Assembly (NCBI GenBank): GCA_025361285.1
Contig: JANYAP010000165.1
Span: 1 to 42,289 of the forward strand
Source: Bacteroidales bacterium
GTDB lineage: Bacteria > Bacteroidota > Bacteroidia > Bacteroidales > JAAUTT01
Direction of reading: 5' to 3'
Length of the DNA stretch: 42,289 nt
The notes below the pieces were generated by a model. That model ran no database searches. It had not been told where the DNA came from and worked only from the letters and a program-made list of their open reading frames with translations. Made by a program: the position numbers and the translations under genes. Shown in pieces: positions 9,330 through 17,500 of the stretch; position 1 is the stretch's first letter, and the number at the start of each line of letters is the position of its first letter.

Positions 9330-9529
9330 AACATTCAATCAAAATAATTTTCGGCAAAGAACAAGTGAACAAATTTTTGTCAGAAACTCCTTTTTCTGAG
9401 GAGGAAAAAAGCATTAATGAAAAAGAATATCACTTTGAAACCAAATCTGAGTTAGATGCTTTTGTTAAAGGCGTTAGTGAAACTGTTGGATGGTTGGAGT
9501 GCTACATTGTTGAAGGTGCTGCCGTGTGA
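9326..9529 (+). CDS. Small protein of unknown function, coupled to the HNH gene
   Basis: This 67-residue product begins in the ATGA overlap with the HNH gene and ends inside the right inverted repeat. It is acidic, has no signal peptide or membrane segment, and contains YHFETKSELDAFVKGVSETV (about residues 36-55) followed by GWLECYIVE. I do not recognise a characterised family. The tight overlap suggests it is made together with the nuclease, perhaps as an accessory or inhibitor, but that is inference from arrangement only. Confidence 0.6.
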   Translation: MKHSIKIIFGKEQVNKFLSETPFSEEEKSINEKEYHFETKSELDAFVKGVSETVGWLECYIVEGAAV

Positions 9530-9614
9530 GGGATAGAAGCGAAAATCCTTTTTTTCTTTTTCAGAAAAAAAGATTGTAGCGAATAGCCCGACCCGTAGGG
9601 GCACACCCAAAATA
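9521..9614 (-). repeat. Right inverted repeat of the HNH cassette, with internal hairpin
   Basis: This is the inverted partner of 8447-8541; the core AGCCCGACCCG is at 9585-9595. CTTTTTTTCT (9548-9557) pairs perfectly with AGAAAAAAAG (9563-9572) around a 5-nt loop. One bulged C (9547) separates it from an AAT/ATT extension. This is the same architecture as the left copy with different apical bases. Confidence 0.85.
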
Positions 9615-9998
9615 CTTTTTATCAACCCAATATGTGCAATCACTTGTAAAACACAAAGCAAGACACAAGGGAAAGGGAAACGTTTTGGATATGAAATTAT
9701 TCCCGACACAGGCATTGCAAATGCGATTGTCGTAGGTGGTATGGGACGCGAGAGAAATTTAGTATACGACCATAGAATTACAGATTACACTCCTACTACT
9801 CATAATAAAGGTACTGTAAATCGTGAGGGAATTCGTAAAATGACTCCTTTAGAATGGGCGAGACTTCAAGGCTTTCCCGACATATATGTAATTCCTGTTG
9901 CAGACGCTTCAGCTTACAAGCAATTCGGCAATTCTGTTGCCGTGCCAGCAATTCAGGCGACAGCAACAAAAATTTTAGAATTAATTTTAAATAAATGA
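9610..9998 (+). pseudogene. DNA (cytosine-5) methyltransferase, C-terminal part, detached and frameshifted
   Basis: Directly after the right repeat a frame encodes KYFLSTQ and then HKARHKGKGN (to 9681), typical of the target-recognition region of C5 methyltransferases. The following FGYEI, together with motif IX (NREGIRKMTPLEWARLQGFP) and motif X (AYKQFGNSVAVPAI), is in another frame. A single missing base near 9682 (AAC GTTTTGGA where AAC GGTTTTGGA is expected) explains the shift. An internal ATG at 9741 could give an 85-residue peptide with motifs IX-X only. The stop at 9996-9998 overlaps the restriction-endonuclease start, so the original gene pair was translationally coupled. The fragment has no catalytic motifs of its own. 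Confidence 0.85.
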
Positions 9999-10618
9999 AC
10001 AAACTAAATCAATTAGGCATAACCGTAGGAAAAGACAATAAAGCGGAAGTGGTTTTCGACAGCTTATTTCCAAGTTTTATGACTGTGAAATATAAAAAAC
10101 CATCTGACTATATTTTGACATATTGGGAAGCATTTCAAAAACATCCCGAAGGAAATAATAATTTGAATGGAAAAATATTTGAATATATTTTGGCGACTTT
10201 ATTTGTACGTGAAAACATATTGCCTTTGTACATGAGTGCAAAAGTTGCGTTTGTTCCTAATGTAATTTACGACCTAATGTTTTATACTGCAGAACGGGGA
10301 CCAATTTGTATTTCCGCAAAGACAAGTTTGCGTGAACGCTACAAACAAGCAGACCTTGAAGCAATTGCATTGAAATATGTTCATAGGAAGGCATTAAGTT
10401 ATTTAGTTACACTTGAAGCAAACGAAGCAAAAAGTGTAAAAGCAAAAATTAAATGCGGAGACGTTATAGGGCTTGACAATGTAATAGTGGCTACAAATAG
10501 CGACTTCAATGATTTAATTGAAGAATTGAAGACGTTTAAGTTTTCTGAACCGCCTACAGTTAAAGTAATTGAGAGCAATCAAATAATTACCATAGATAAA
10601 GTAAACGCATTAAAGTAA
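9995..10618 (+). CDS. Probable type II restriction endonuclease, PD-(D/E)xK superfamily
   Basis: The 207-residue protein starts within the methyltransferase stop (ATGA), the usual layout of a type II restriction-modification pair. Its centre shows Asp93 (VIYDLMFY), then SAK at 107-109 in PICISAKTSLRERYKQ, and Glu122, exactly 13 residues after Lys109. This D...SxK-x12-E spacing is the displaced-glutamate active site known from the SsoII/EcoRII/NgoMIV/Bse634I group of nucleases, several of which pair with C5 methyltransferases. Glu63 (GKIFEYILATLF) could be the additional acidic residue. No frameshift or internal stop is seen, so the nuclease looks intact despite its broken partner. Assignment rests on context and this motif; recognition sequence unknown. 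It is shorter than SsoII-type enzymes. Confidence 0.7.
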   Translation: MNKLNQLGITVGKDNKAEVVFDSLFPSFMTVKYKKPSDYILTYWEAFQKHPEGNNNLNGKIFEYILATLFVRENILPLYMSAKVAFVPNVIYDLMFYTAERGPICISAKTSLRERYKQADLEAIALKYVHRKALSYLVTLEANEAKSVKAKIKCGDVIGLDNVIVATNSDFNDLIEELKTFKFSEPPTVKVIESNQIITIDKVNALK

Positions 10619-10792
10619 CTTGGCTTACATATTGAAAAAAGCACAAGGCATAACTCGCTGTATAATACATTTGTTTTTATAGATCTCTGCCTTTCGACAA
10701 ATCATTAAGTTTGGTGTAATTGAACAGGAAAGCATTATGCAATAGGCAAATATTCGCAGTACAATAGTTATAAACAACTAATTTTAAACAAC
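10619..10792. promoter_or_regulatory. Leader of the helicase gene with two candidate -7 elements
   Basis: TACATTTG (10666-10673) and TAAGTTTG (10706-10713) both fit TAnnTTTG, but neither has a TTTG at a convincing -33 distance. Either would give a leader of roughly 75-115 nt for the helicase gene. No other structure was recognised. Confidence 0.3.
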
Positions 10793-11935
10793 ATGTCATT
10801 TTCATCGCTAGGCTTATCCTCATCGCTTCTAAAAATTATTGCCGAACAAAATTATAACAAGCCATATCCTATTCAAAATGAGGCAATTCCAGCCATTTTG
10901 CAACGTAAAGACGTTTTGGGAATTGCTCAAACTGGTTCAGGTAAAACGGCAAGTTTTGTACTGCCAATACTGGAACTAGCTCAAAATAAAACGCTTTCGC
11001 GGAATCGCCACATAAAAACGCTAGTACTGGTTCCTACTCGCGAACTTGCTATTCAAACGGCCGATGTTTTTCAGCTGTTTGCATCGTCGTTACCAAAAAA
11101 GGTTAAAGCAATGGCAGTATATGGCGGCGTTTCCATTAACCCACAAATGATGAAACTGCAAGGCACCGAAATTCTTGTGGCTACAACTGGCCGATTGCTC
11201 GATTTGGTTGCATCGAACGCGGTAAACCTTTCGGAAGTTGAAACGTTGGTTCTCGACGAGGCAGATAAAATGCTCAATCTTGGCTTTAAAGATGAAATGA
11301 CTCAGATTTTTAATCTGTTACCAAAAAATCGTCAAAATATTCTCTTCTCGGCTACACTTGGCAGCGATATAAGCTCTTTTCGCGATGTGTTATTGCACAA
11401 CCCAGTATTAATAGAAATTAAAGCAGAAAGCAGTGATATAGAACTTATTACACAAACAGCTTATCATGTGGAAGCCGAACGCAAAGGACCTTTACTTCGC
11501 TATCTTATAAAGCACCTGAATATGACGCAAGTGCTTGTATTTGTGTCGTCGAAACATACTGCCGACCATATTACTGATAAACTTAACATTAACGGCATTG
11601 AATCAGCTGCTATGCATAGCTTAAAAAGCCAGGGAGCTCGAAATGAAGCATTACAAAAATTTAAGAAGGGTAAATTGCGGGTTTTGGTTGCTACCGATAT
11701 TGCTTCGCGAGGTATTGATATTCAGTTTCTTCCGTATGTAATAAATTACGAGTTACCACGTTCGCCAAAAGATTACATTCATCGCATTGGGCGAACAGGG
11801 CGTGCCGATTCGCCTGGCGATGCCATTTCGCTAATAAGTCCCGATGAGGTTCATCATTTTGTAGTAATTCAAAAAAAGATGGGCAAGCGCATAACGCTTA
11901 TTCAAACTAACAAGTTGGAATTGAAGGGGTATTAG
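10793..11935 (+). CDS. DEAD-box RNA helicase, RhlE-like
   Basis: The 380-residue protein unwinds RNA duplexes using ATP, most likely in ribosome assembly or RNA decay, as known for the RhlE group. All helicase motifs are present: Q motif (FSSLGLSSSLLKII through YPIQ, residues 3-28), motif I AQTGSGKT (45-52), Ia PTRELA (81-86), II DEAD (155-158), III SAT (186-188), V VATDIASRGID and VI HRIGRTGR near residue 331. It has only a short tail after the helicase core and lacks the long basic extension many RhlE proteins carry. Cytoplasmic. It lies just after the accessory restriction island but has ordinary host-like composition and no obvious functional link to it. Confidence 0.93.
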   Translation: MSFSSLGLSSSLLKIIAEQNYNKPYPIQNEAIPAILQRKDVLGIAQTGSGKTASFVLPILELAQNKTLSRNRHIKTLVLVPTRELAIQTADVFQLFASSLPKKVKAMAVYGGVSINPQMMKLQGTEILVATTGRLLDLVASNAVNLSEVETLVLDEADKMLNLGFKDEMTQIFNLLPKNRQNILFSATLGSDISSFRDVLLHNPVLIEIKAESSDIELITQTAYHVEAERKGPLLRYLIKHLNMTQVLVFVSSKHTADHITDKLNINGIESAAMHSLKSQGARNEALQKFKKGKLRVLVATDIASRGIDIQFLPYVINYELPRSPKDYIHRIGRTGRADSPGDAISLISPDEVHHFVVIQKKMGKRITLIQTNKLELKGY

Positions 11936-12002
11936 ATACTTTTAGATGCCAAAACCTTCCATGTAACCAGTATTAAATAAGACCTGATGCGTTCGTATGC
12001 AT

Positions 12003-12635
12003 TTATTTTACTTCAAATGGGAATCGACGATGCCAAAAATCGTCAGGAAGGTTCTTTTTGTCTCCAACTACAATCACTTTTGCTTCATAAAGTCCGCTCT
12101 CTAACTGAACCCAGCAACCCAAGTGATACGATTCACTTGGTTCAATGTAAAAAGCAGGGTCTTTTAAATCATCAGGAATTTCAATATCCTTAAGCAAATT
12201 AACATGTTCAATTACAGTATCATACTGATTAGTGTCGAACCAATCAAAGGCTACTTTACTTTGTTTAACTTTTTTTATTTGAAGCTCTATTGAATATTTT
12301 ACAGTTTCGATAGAATCTTTCCAAGTGTATTCAACTTCAGTTGATTTTCCGTTTTTATCCTTTCGAAATCTCTTAAACGTTCTAAGTTCAACAATACCTT
12401 CATTTTTAAAAATCACATCCAAATATATTTGATTTACATTGTTTATCAAATAATTAGAATTTAATAAATCTATAGTCAATTTAGTTTTTCTCCCTCTTTC
12501 CCGTCTATATTTCAGTAGTACCCATATAGCAAGTCCAAATGCTCCAAATCCAGTTAATATAGCACCAATTGCCGAACCTATTGGCGCTATTCTACTAAAA
12601 AAATCTAAATGATTACAACAATCAAGTATAATCAT
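12003..12635 (-). CDS. Hypothetical membrane-anchored protein
   Basis: The 210-residue product has one N-terminal membrane segment (about residues 18-42, IGAILTGFGAFGLAIWVLLKY). A basic stretch (RRERGRKTK) follows, consistent with the long C-terminal part lying in the cytoplasm. That part (IYLDVIFKNEGIVELRTFKRF and onward) alternates hydrophobic and polar residues like a beta-rich domain, but I do not recognise a family. It is isolated, with unrelated genes on both sides and a 90-bp gap to the glycosyltransferase gene's 3' end. Its AT-rich codons resemble those of the restriction island more than those of neighbouring core genes, so it may be accessory. Confidence 0.65.
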   Translation of the reverse strand: MIILDCCNHLDFFSRIAPIGSAIGAILTGFGAFGLAIWVLLKYRRERGRKTKLTIDLLNSNYLINNVNQIYLDVIFKNEGIVELRTFKRFRKDKNGKSTEVEYTWKDSIETVKYSIELQIKKVKQSKVAFDWFDTNQYDTVIEHVNLLKDIEIPDDLKDPAFYIEPSESYHLGCWVQLESGLYEAKVIVVGDKKNLPDDFWHRRFPFEVK

Positions 12636-12725
12636 ATTTTACAGAATTTGTTTCTAAAATATAAGCAAAAAGTTTAATTGCATGATTAGTAAGTGGCTCT
12701 GTTCTAGTTGCAGCCAACACCCTTG

Positions 12726-13673
12726 CTAAAACTCCTTGTCAATCAAGTAATTATTTCTATCGGTTGAGCTACGCGATATTAATTCGCCTAAAAAGCCAGC
12801 CAGAAATAACTGTGTACCTAAAACCATGGTTGTAAGCGCTATGTAGAAATACGGACTATCTGTAATAAGCCCTGCTTTTATATGCGCGGCCATGCAGTAA
12901 AGTTTGTGAATACCCAAATAAAGCGATGCACATAAGCCCACCATAAACATTATCATTCCAAGCGAACCGAAAAAATGCATAGGTCGATTGCCAAACTTCT
13001 GTATGTACATAATACTAAGCAAGTCGAGCGGACCGTTAATAAAACGCTCCAAACCAAATTTGGTAACGCCGTATTTGCGTTTTTGGTGTTGCACAACCTT
13101 TTCGCCAATCTTTAAAAAGCCTGCCTTCTTGGCCATGTATGGGATGTAGCGGTGCATTTCGCCATAAACTTCCACGCATTTTACCACTTCGTTGCGGTAA
13201 GCCTTTAAGCCACAGTTAAAATCGTTTAATTTAATGCCACTCATAGCACGTAGCGCGCCATTGTATAATTTTGTTGGTATAGTTTTCGATAATGGATCGT
13301 AACGTTTTTTCTTCCAGCCCGATACCAAGTCGAATTTTTCTTCTTTAATCATTCGGGAAAGTTCGGGAATTTCGTCGGGGCTATCCTGCAAATCGGCATC
13401 CATGGTAATAACTACGTCGCCTTTGGCTATTTTAAAGCCACAGTGCAATGCAGCCGATTTGCCATAATTACGGCGCATGTGTATGCCATGAATATTTAAA
13501 TTCGTTTTGTGCAGATTTTCAATCACTTGCCATGAATTGTCGGAACTACCGTCGTCGATAAGGCAAATTTCGTACGAAAATTTGTTTTCGTTCATTACTT
13601 TATCAATCCAACTAACCAATTCGGGTAGCGATTCTTCTTCGTTAAAAAGAGGTATTACTAAAGAAATATCCAT
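12726..13673 (-). CDS. Glycosyltransferase family 2, polyprenyl-phosphate (DPM1/GtrB-like)
   Basis: The 315-residue enzyme has the GT2 fold signature: SLVIPLFNEEESL (residues 4-16), CLIDDGSSDNSW, RRNYGKSAALHCGF and the nucleotide-sugar/metal motif DADLQDSP. In this subgroup it usually transfers a sugar from a nucleotide donor to undecaprenyl phosphate at the inner membrane. Two C-terminal membrane helices (about 236-256 and 273-298) anchor it, as in GtrB-type proteins. It sits 16 bp after the DUF4199 gene on the same strand, a pairing I have seen in other Bacteroidota, so the two are probably one operon. The actual donor sugar and acceptor pathway cannot be told from the sequence. Confidence 0.88.
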   Translation of the reverse strand: MDISLVIPLFNEEESLPELVSWIDKVMNENKFSYEICLIDDGSSDNSWQVIENLHKTNLNIHGIHMRRNYGKSAALHCGFKIAKGDVVITMDADLQDSPDEIPELSRMIKEEKFDLVSGWKKKRYDPLSKTIPTKLYNGALRAMSGIKLNDFNCGLKAYRNEVVKCVEVYGEMHRYIPYMAKKAGFLKIGEKVVQHQKRKYGVTKFGLERFINGPLDLLSIMYIQKFGNRPMHFFGSLGMIMFMVGLCASLYLGIHKLYCMAAHIKAGLITDSPYFYIALTTMVLGTQLFLAGFLGELISRSSTDRNNYLIDKEF

Positions 13674-13689
13674 TTGTAAATATCAGTAT

Positions 13690-14235
13690 TTATGATTGTT
13701 GTGTATTTCCCTTAGTATCGAAAATACTTGGTTCTTTTTTCAAAAAAGCTGCAATAACTAGCGAGAATATTGTTCCCATAAAAACCGACATAGGTATAAC
13801 CATAATACTAATTAATCCCGGTGTCATTATTTTACTGCTCATATTAATAGCAGCTTCAACTTGATCGTCGGACATACCGTTAGTGGTTAGTTGCTCGCGG
13901 CTCATATCCAACATCTTTTGAATTAAGCTTGGGTCGATAAATTGGTATAGTGCGTAAGTGTAAAGCGCAACAAAAACCGACGAGAACAATACTGTTAACA
14001 CACCAACGCCTAAGGCTTTACCATAAGTAATGGCCTTTTGCTCGCTTTGGTCGCGAAACGATTTAATTGCTAGATAGATACCGCCAATAATTAATACATA
14101 ACTTATATAACTTAGTGGCTTATTTAGTGTTAGGTCGGCCACATATAAAATAATATTATACAGAACCATCGATATGCCCAGAATGGCTCCGTACGTCATT
14201 GTGCTTTTTAGCAAATTCGGGTTATTGTTTTCCAT
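13690..14235 (-). CDS. DUF4199 family membrane protein
   Basis: The 181-residue protein has four hydrophobic segments. The first begins GAILGISMVLYNIILYV, followed by ISYVLIIGGIYLAI, LGVGVLTVLFSSVFVALYTYALY and a C-terminal ISIMVIPMSVFMGTIFSLVIAAF. The pattern matches DUF4199, a Bacteroidota inner-membrane family of unknown function. An Asp/Gln-rich stretch between segments three and four would face one side of the membrane. It is the first gene of a probable two-gene operon with the glycosyltransferase (16-bp gap). Its start is about 110 bp from the divergent SRP RNA gene. Confidence 0.82.
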   Translation of the reverse strand: MENNNPNLLKSTMTYGAILGISMVLYNIILYVADLTLNKPLSYISYVLIIGGIYLAIKSFRDQSEQKAITYGKALGVGVLTVLFSSVFVALYTYALYQFIDPSLIQKMLDMSREQLTTNGMSDDQVEAAINMSSKIMTPGLISIMVIPMSVFMGTIFSLVIAAFLKKEPSIFDTKGNTQQS

Positions 14236-14335
14236 AAAAAATAGGTTTTAAAAGGTTTGCACAAATATATCAGTTTTTTTGTGCCTTGATTTTAAAATTG
14301 ATTAGTTTTTGCATTTACATTTACAAAAATATTTA

Positions 14336-14343
14336 TACTTTTG
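14336..14343 (+). promoter_or_regulatory. -7 promoter element of the SRP RNA gene
   Basis: TACTTTTG matches the Bacteroidota -7 consensus TAnnTTTG exactly. It lies 4 bp before the predicted RNA 5' end, close to the spacing expected for transcription start. A TTTG at 14308-14311 is 24 bp upstream, slightly far for a -33 box. Confidence 0.7.
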
Positions 14344-14347
14344 CGGC

Positions 14348-14443
14348 GGGTAAGTCTTATACGACCAGCTCCTATTTAACTCCCCCAGATTCGGAAGAAA
14401 GCAAGGGTAAATGGTTGAGCGGTGCGATGTAAGTAGCTTACCC
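14348..14443 (+). ncRNA. ffs: Signal recognition particle RNA, bacterial small (4.5S) type
   Basis: About 96 nt form the single long hairpin typical of bacterial SRP RNA. The ends pair (GGGTAAG at 14348-14354 with CTTACCC at 14437-14443). The apical part carries the conserved Ffh-binding core: TTCGGAAGAAAGCAAGGGTA (about 14390-14409), where GGAA forms the tetraloop and AGCA the asymmetric loop. The RNA scaffolds Ffh and FtsY for co-translational protein targeting. A consensus -7 element lies just upstream and a T-run (14446-14450) follows the closing stem, consistent with termination. Ends are estimated from pairing. Confidence 0.88.
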
Positions 14444-14450
14444 ACTTTTT

Positions 14451-14544
14451 ATTTCCAATAATCAGTAATTTCCACATTCCCTCATCTGTCATCTTCCCAT
14501 TTCCTCATTTGCCATCTGCACATTTGTAAATTGTCATTTGTCAT
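14451..14544. repeat. Degenerate intergenic word repeat beside the purL 3' end
   Basis: Near-repeats such as CATTTCCTCATTTG, CACATTTG, GTCATTTG and CATCTTCC are strung together. Read on the purL strand they become AAATGAC/AAATGTG/GATGAGG words. The array begins at the purL stop codon and ends at the SRP RNA T-run. It resembles the arrays at 1-192 and 21780-21954. Confidence 0.75.
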
Positions 14545-17500
14545 CAGTCATTTTTCATCTTCCTCATCCACTCCCTAGCATTCACAAACGCCTCAATCCA
14601 AGGCGACACCTTATCGTTATTTCGTTCATGCGGATAATAAGCCCAATTCCAAGGAAAAATAGCTCGTTCGAGGTGTGGCATCATTACTAGATGTCGGCCA
14701 TCGTTAGAGCAAATACCAGCAACGTTATATGCCGAACCGTTGGGGTTGCCAGGATAGGCTTCGTAACTGTATTTCATAGTAACGTTGTAGTCGTTTTCGG
14801 CATAAGGAAATTCGAATTTTCCTTCGCCATGAGCTACCCAAATACCTAATCGGCTTCCAGCAAGCGATTTTAACATAACCGATTGATTTTGTGGTATATT
14901 AACGTTCAAAAAAATAGATTCGAACTTGTGCGAGCTATTGTGGCGCATCTTAGGTTTTACTTCGTGGTTGGTGGAAAGTAAACCTAATTCAATCATTAAT
15001 TGGCAACCATTACAAACGCCTAAGCTAAGTGTATCGGTGCGTTTATAGAAATTATCTAATGCTGCTTTAGCTTTTGGGTTGTACAGAAAAGCGCCTGCCC
15101 ATCCTTTTGCCGATCCAAGAACATCCGAATTGGAGAAACCGCCAACAAACACAATCATTTGAACATCTTCGAGTGTTTCGCGACCAGCAATGAGGTCGGT
15201 CATGTGCACGTCTTTTACATCCATGCCAGCCAGATACATGGAATACGCCATTTCGCGGTCGCCGTTAACCCCCTTTTCGCGAATAATTGCAGCCTTAACT
15301 CCAGTTTTGCTTCTCCGTTTCGCATCAATGCCAAAAGGTTCAAACGTACCAGTAAATTTTGGATTGAATTGATATTGAAGTGGTTGATTTTTATAATTCG
15401 TAAACCTTTCGAGGGCTAATTCCGAGCCGCTTTGATTACAATCGAGCAGGTAAGATGTTCTGTACCAAATATCTCTCATTTTATCAATTTCGAACGACCA
15501 TCTTTCGTTGTCCTTTTTAATGTTGAGATATCGGTCGGTTGAAATATCGCCAATCCAAATGAAGTCGATTTTATATGCGTCCATAAATGTTTGAACAGCA
15601 ATGGTATCTTTAACCTGAATAACTAATCCGGGGTTTTCGCTAAATAGCAACTTAATAATGTCGGTTTCGCCTGCATAGGTTAAATCGATATTCATGCCTA
15701 ATTTTTCTGACGCAAAAGTCATTTCGAGCAACGTGGTTATTAACCCACCCGACGAAATATCGTGCCCTGCAATAATCATCTCATCGTCAATTAATTGCTG
15801 TACGGCGTTGAAAGCAGTAGCAAAGTATTCAGTGTCGGATACTGTTGGTGTGGCGTTTCCTATTAAGTTAAGAATTTGCGCAAAGCTACTACCACCTAGG
15901 TAATGCGGCGATTTCGAAAGGTCGAGGTATAATAAAGCCGAACCTTCAACAGCTTTAATTACTGGCGAAATGGCTTTGCGGATGTTGAACACCTCGGCAC
16001 TAGCCGAAATAATTACCGTTCCCGGAGAATAAACCACATCGCCATTCGGGTATTTCTGTGTCATCGAAAGGGAATCTTTACCTGTAGGAATATTTATGCC
16101 CAAAGCAATAGCAAAATCGCTAGCAGCTTTAACGGCGCGATACAATCGAGCGTCTTCGCCAGAGTTTTTACATGGCCACATCCAGTTGGCACTAAGCGAA
16201 ATACCCTTTATTTTATCTTGTAAAGGAGCCCAAATTATGTTTGTAAGCGATTCGGCAATGGCAAGTATCGAACCAGCTGCAGGGTCGATTAAAGCTGCTG
16301 CGGGAGCATGGCCTAATGCAGTGGCAATGCCGCGTGGCCCCTGATAGTCGAGAGCTACAATGGCCATATTGTTTAACGGTAATTGTATTTCGCCCGCGGT
16401 TTGCTGCAAGGCAATTCGTCCGGTAACGGAACGGTCAACTTTATTGGTAAGCCAGTCCTTACATGCAACCGATTCTAATTGAAGTACTTGTTCTATGTAT
16501 TCGTTAAGCTTATCTTTCTTATAAGTTACATCGGCAAAATTTGTTTGCTCGGTTTGGTCGCGCATATAGGTTTTAGGCGGATTACCAAGCATATCTTCAA
16601 TTTTTAAATCGATAGGCTTTGTATCGGTTTTTCTATCGAGAAACGTAAACTGATGATCGCCAGTAACATCGCCAATAACGTACATTGGAGCGCGCTCGCG
16701 GTCGGCTATACGTTTTAGAAGGTCGATATCCTTTTCGTTCAACACTAAACCCATACGCTCTTGCGATTCATTCCCAACAATTTCCTTTGCCGAAAGTGTA
16801 GGGTCGCCAATAGGTAGCTGATCGGTATATATAACGCCGCCAGTAGCTTCCACCAATTCCGAAAGGCAGTTTAAATGACCGCCAGCACCATGGTCGTGTA
16901 TCGAAACCACTGGGTTGTGCGAGGCTTCGCTTAACGCACGAATGGCGTTGCTTACCCGCTTTTGCATTTCGGGGTTGGAACGTTGTACAGCGTTTAGTTC
17001 GATAGAATTGCCAAACTCGCCAGTATTTACCGACGATACAGCACCCCCACCCATTCCAATACGGTAATTGTCGCCACCAAGCAACACCACTTTATCGCCT
17101 TTAATAGGCAGCGCTTTTAGCGAGTCGCGTTTAACGCCAAACCCAATGCCGCCAGCTTGCATAATAACTTTATCGAAGCCATATTTTTTCGAGCCTTCGT
17201 GGTGCTCAAAAGTCATTACACTACCGCATATAAGCGGCTGTCCAAATTTATTGCCGAAATCGCTGGCGCCGTTTGAGGCTTTTATAAGAATTTCTTCGGG
17301 GGTTTGGTATAGCCATGGGCGGGCTTCAATTTTCTTCTCCCAAGGGCGGCCACCATCTAAGCGCGGGTACGATGTCATGTAAACTGCTGTTCCGGCCAAC
17401 GGAAATGAGCCTTTCCCACCTGCCATACGGTCGCGAATTTCGCCACCACTACCAGTTGCAGCCCCGTTAAATGGCTCCACAGTTGTAGGGAAGTTGTGAG

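Larger units (their letters stand above)
8447..9614. mobile_element. HNH-endonuclease cassette inserted in the methyltransferase gene
   Basis: The segment is bounded by two imperfect inverted repeats of about 95 bp (8447-8541 and 9521-9614). It contains only an HNH endonuclease gene and a 67-codon ORF joined by an ATGA overlap. Methyltransferase sequence stops at the left edge and resumes at the right edge (KYFLSTQ from 9610). Compared with full-length relatives as I remember them, roughly 30-40 codons of the target-recognition region are missing between the halves. No transposase, recombinase or integrase is present, and no clear target-site duplication is seen. The mobility mechanism is therefore unknown. 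The cassette structure is seen directly; that it moves as a unit is inference. Confidence 0.7.

Noticed and set aside
8447-9614. Intein or group I/II intron carrying the HNH gene
   Set aside because: The methyltransferase frame hits a stop before the HNH gene, the halves are in different frames, no splice-domain motifs are seen, and the ends are inverted repeats.
14336-14450. Riboswitch or leader for the nearby genes
   Set aside because: The conserved GGAA tetraloop core, closing stem and own T-run identify it as SRP RNA; the purL gene also points toward it, so it cannot be its leader.
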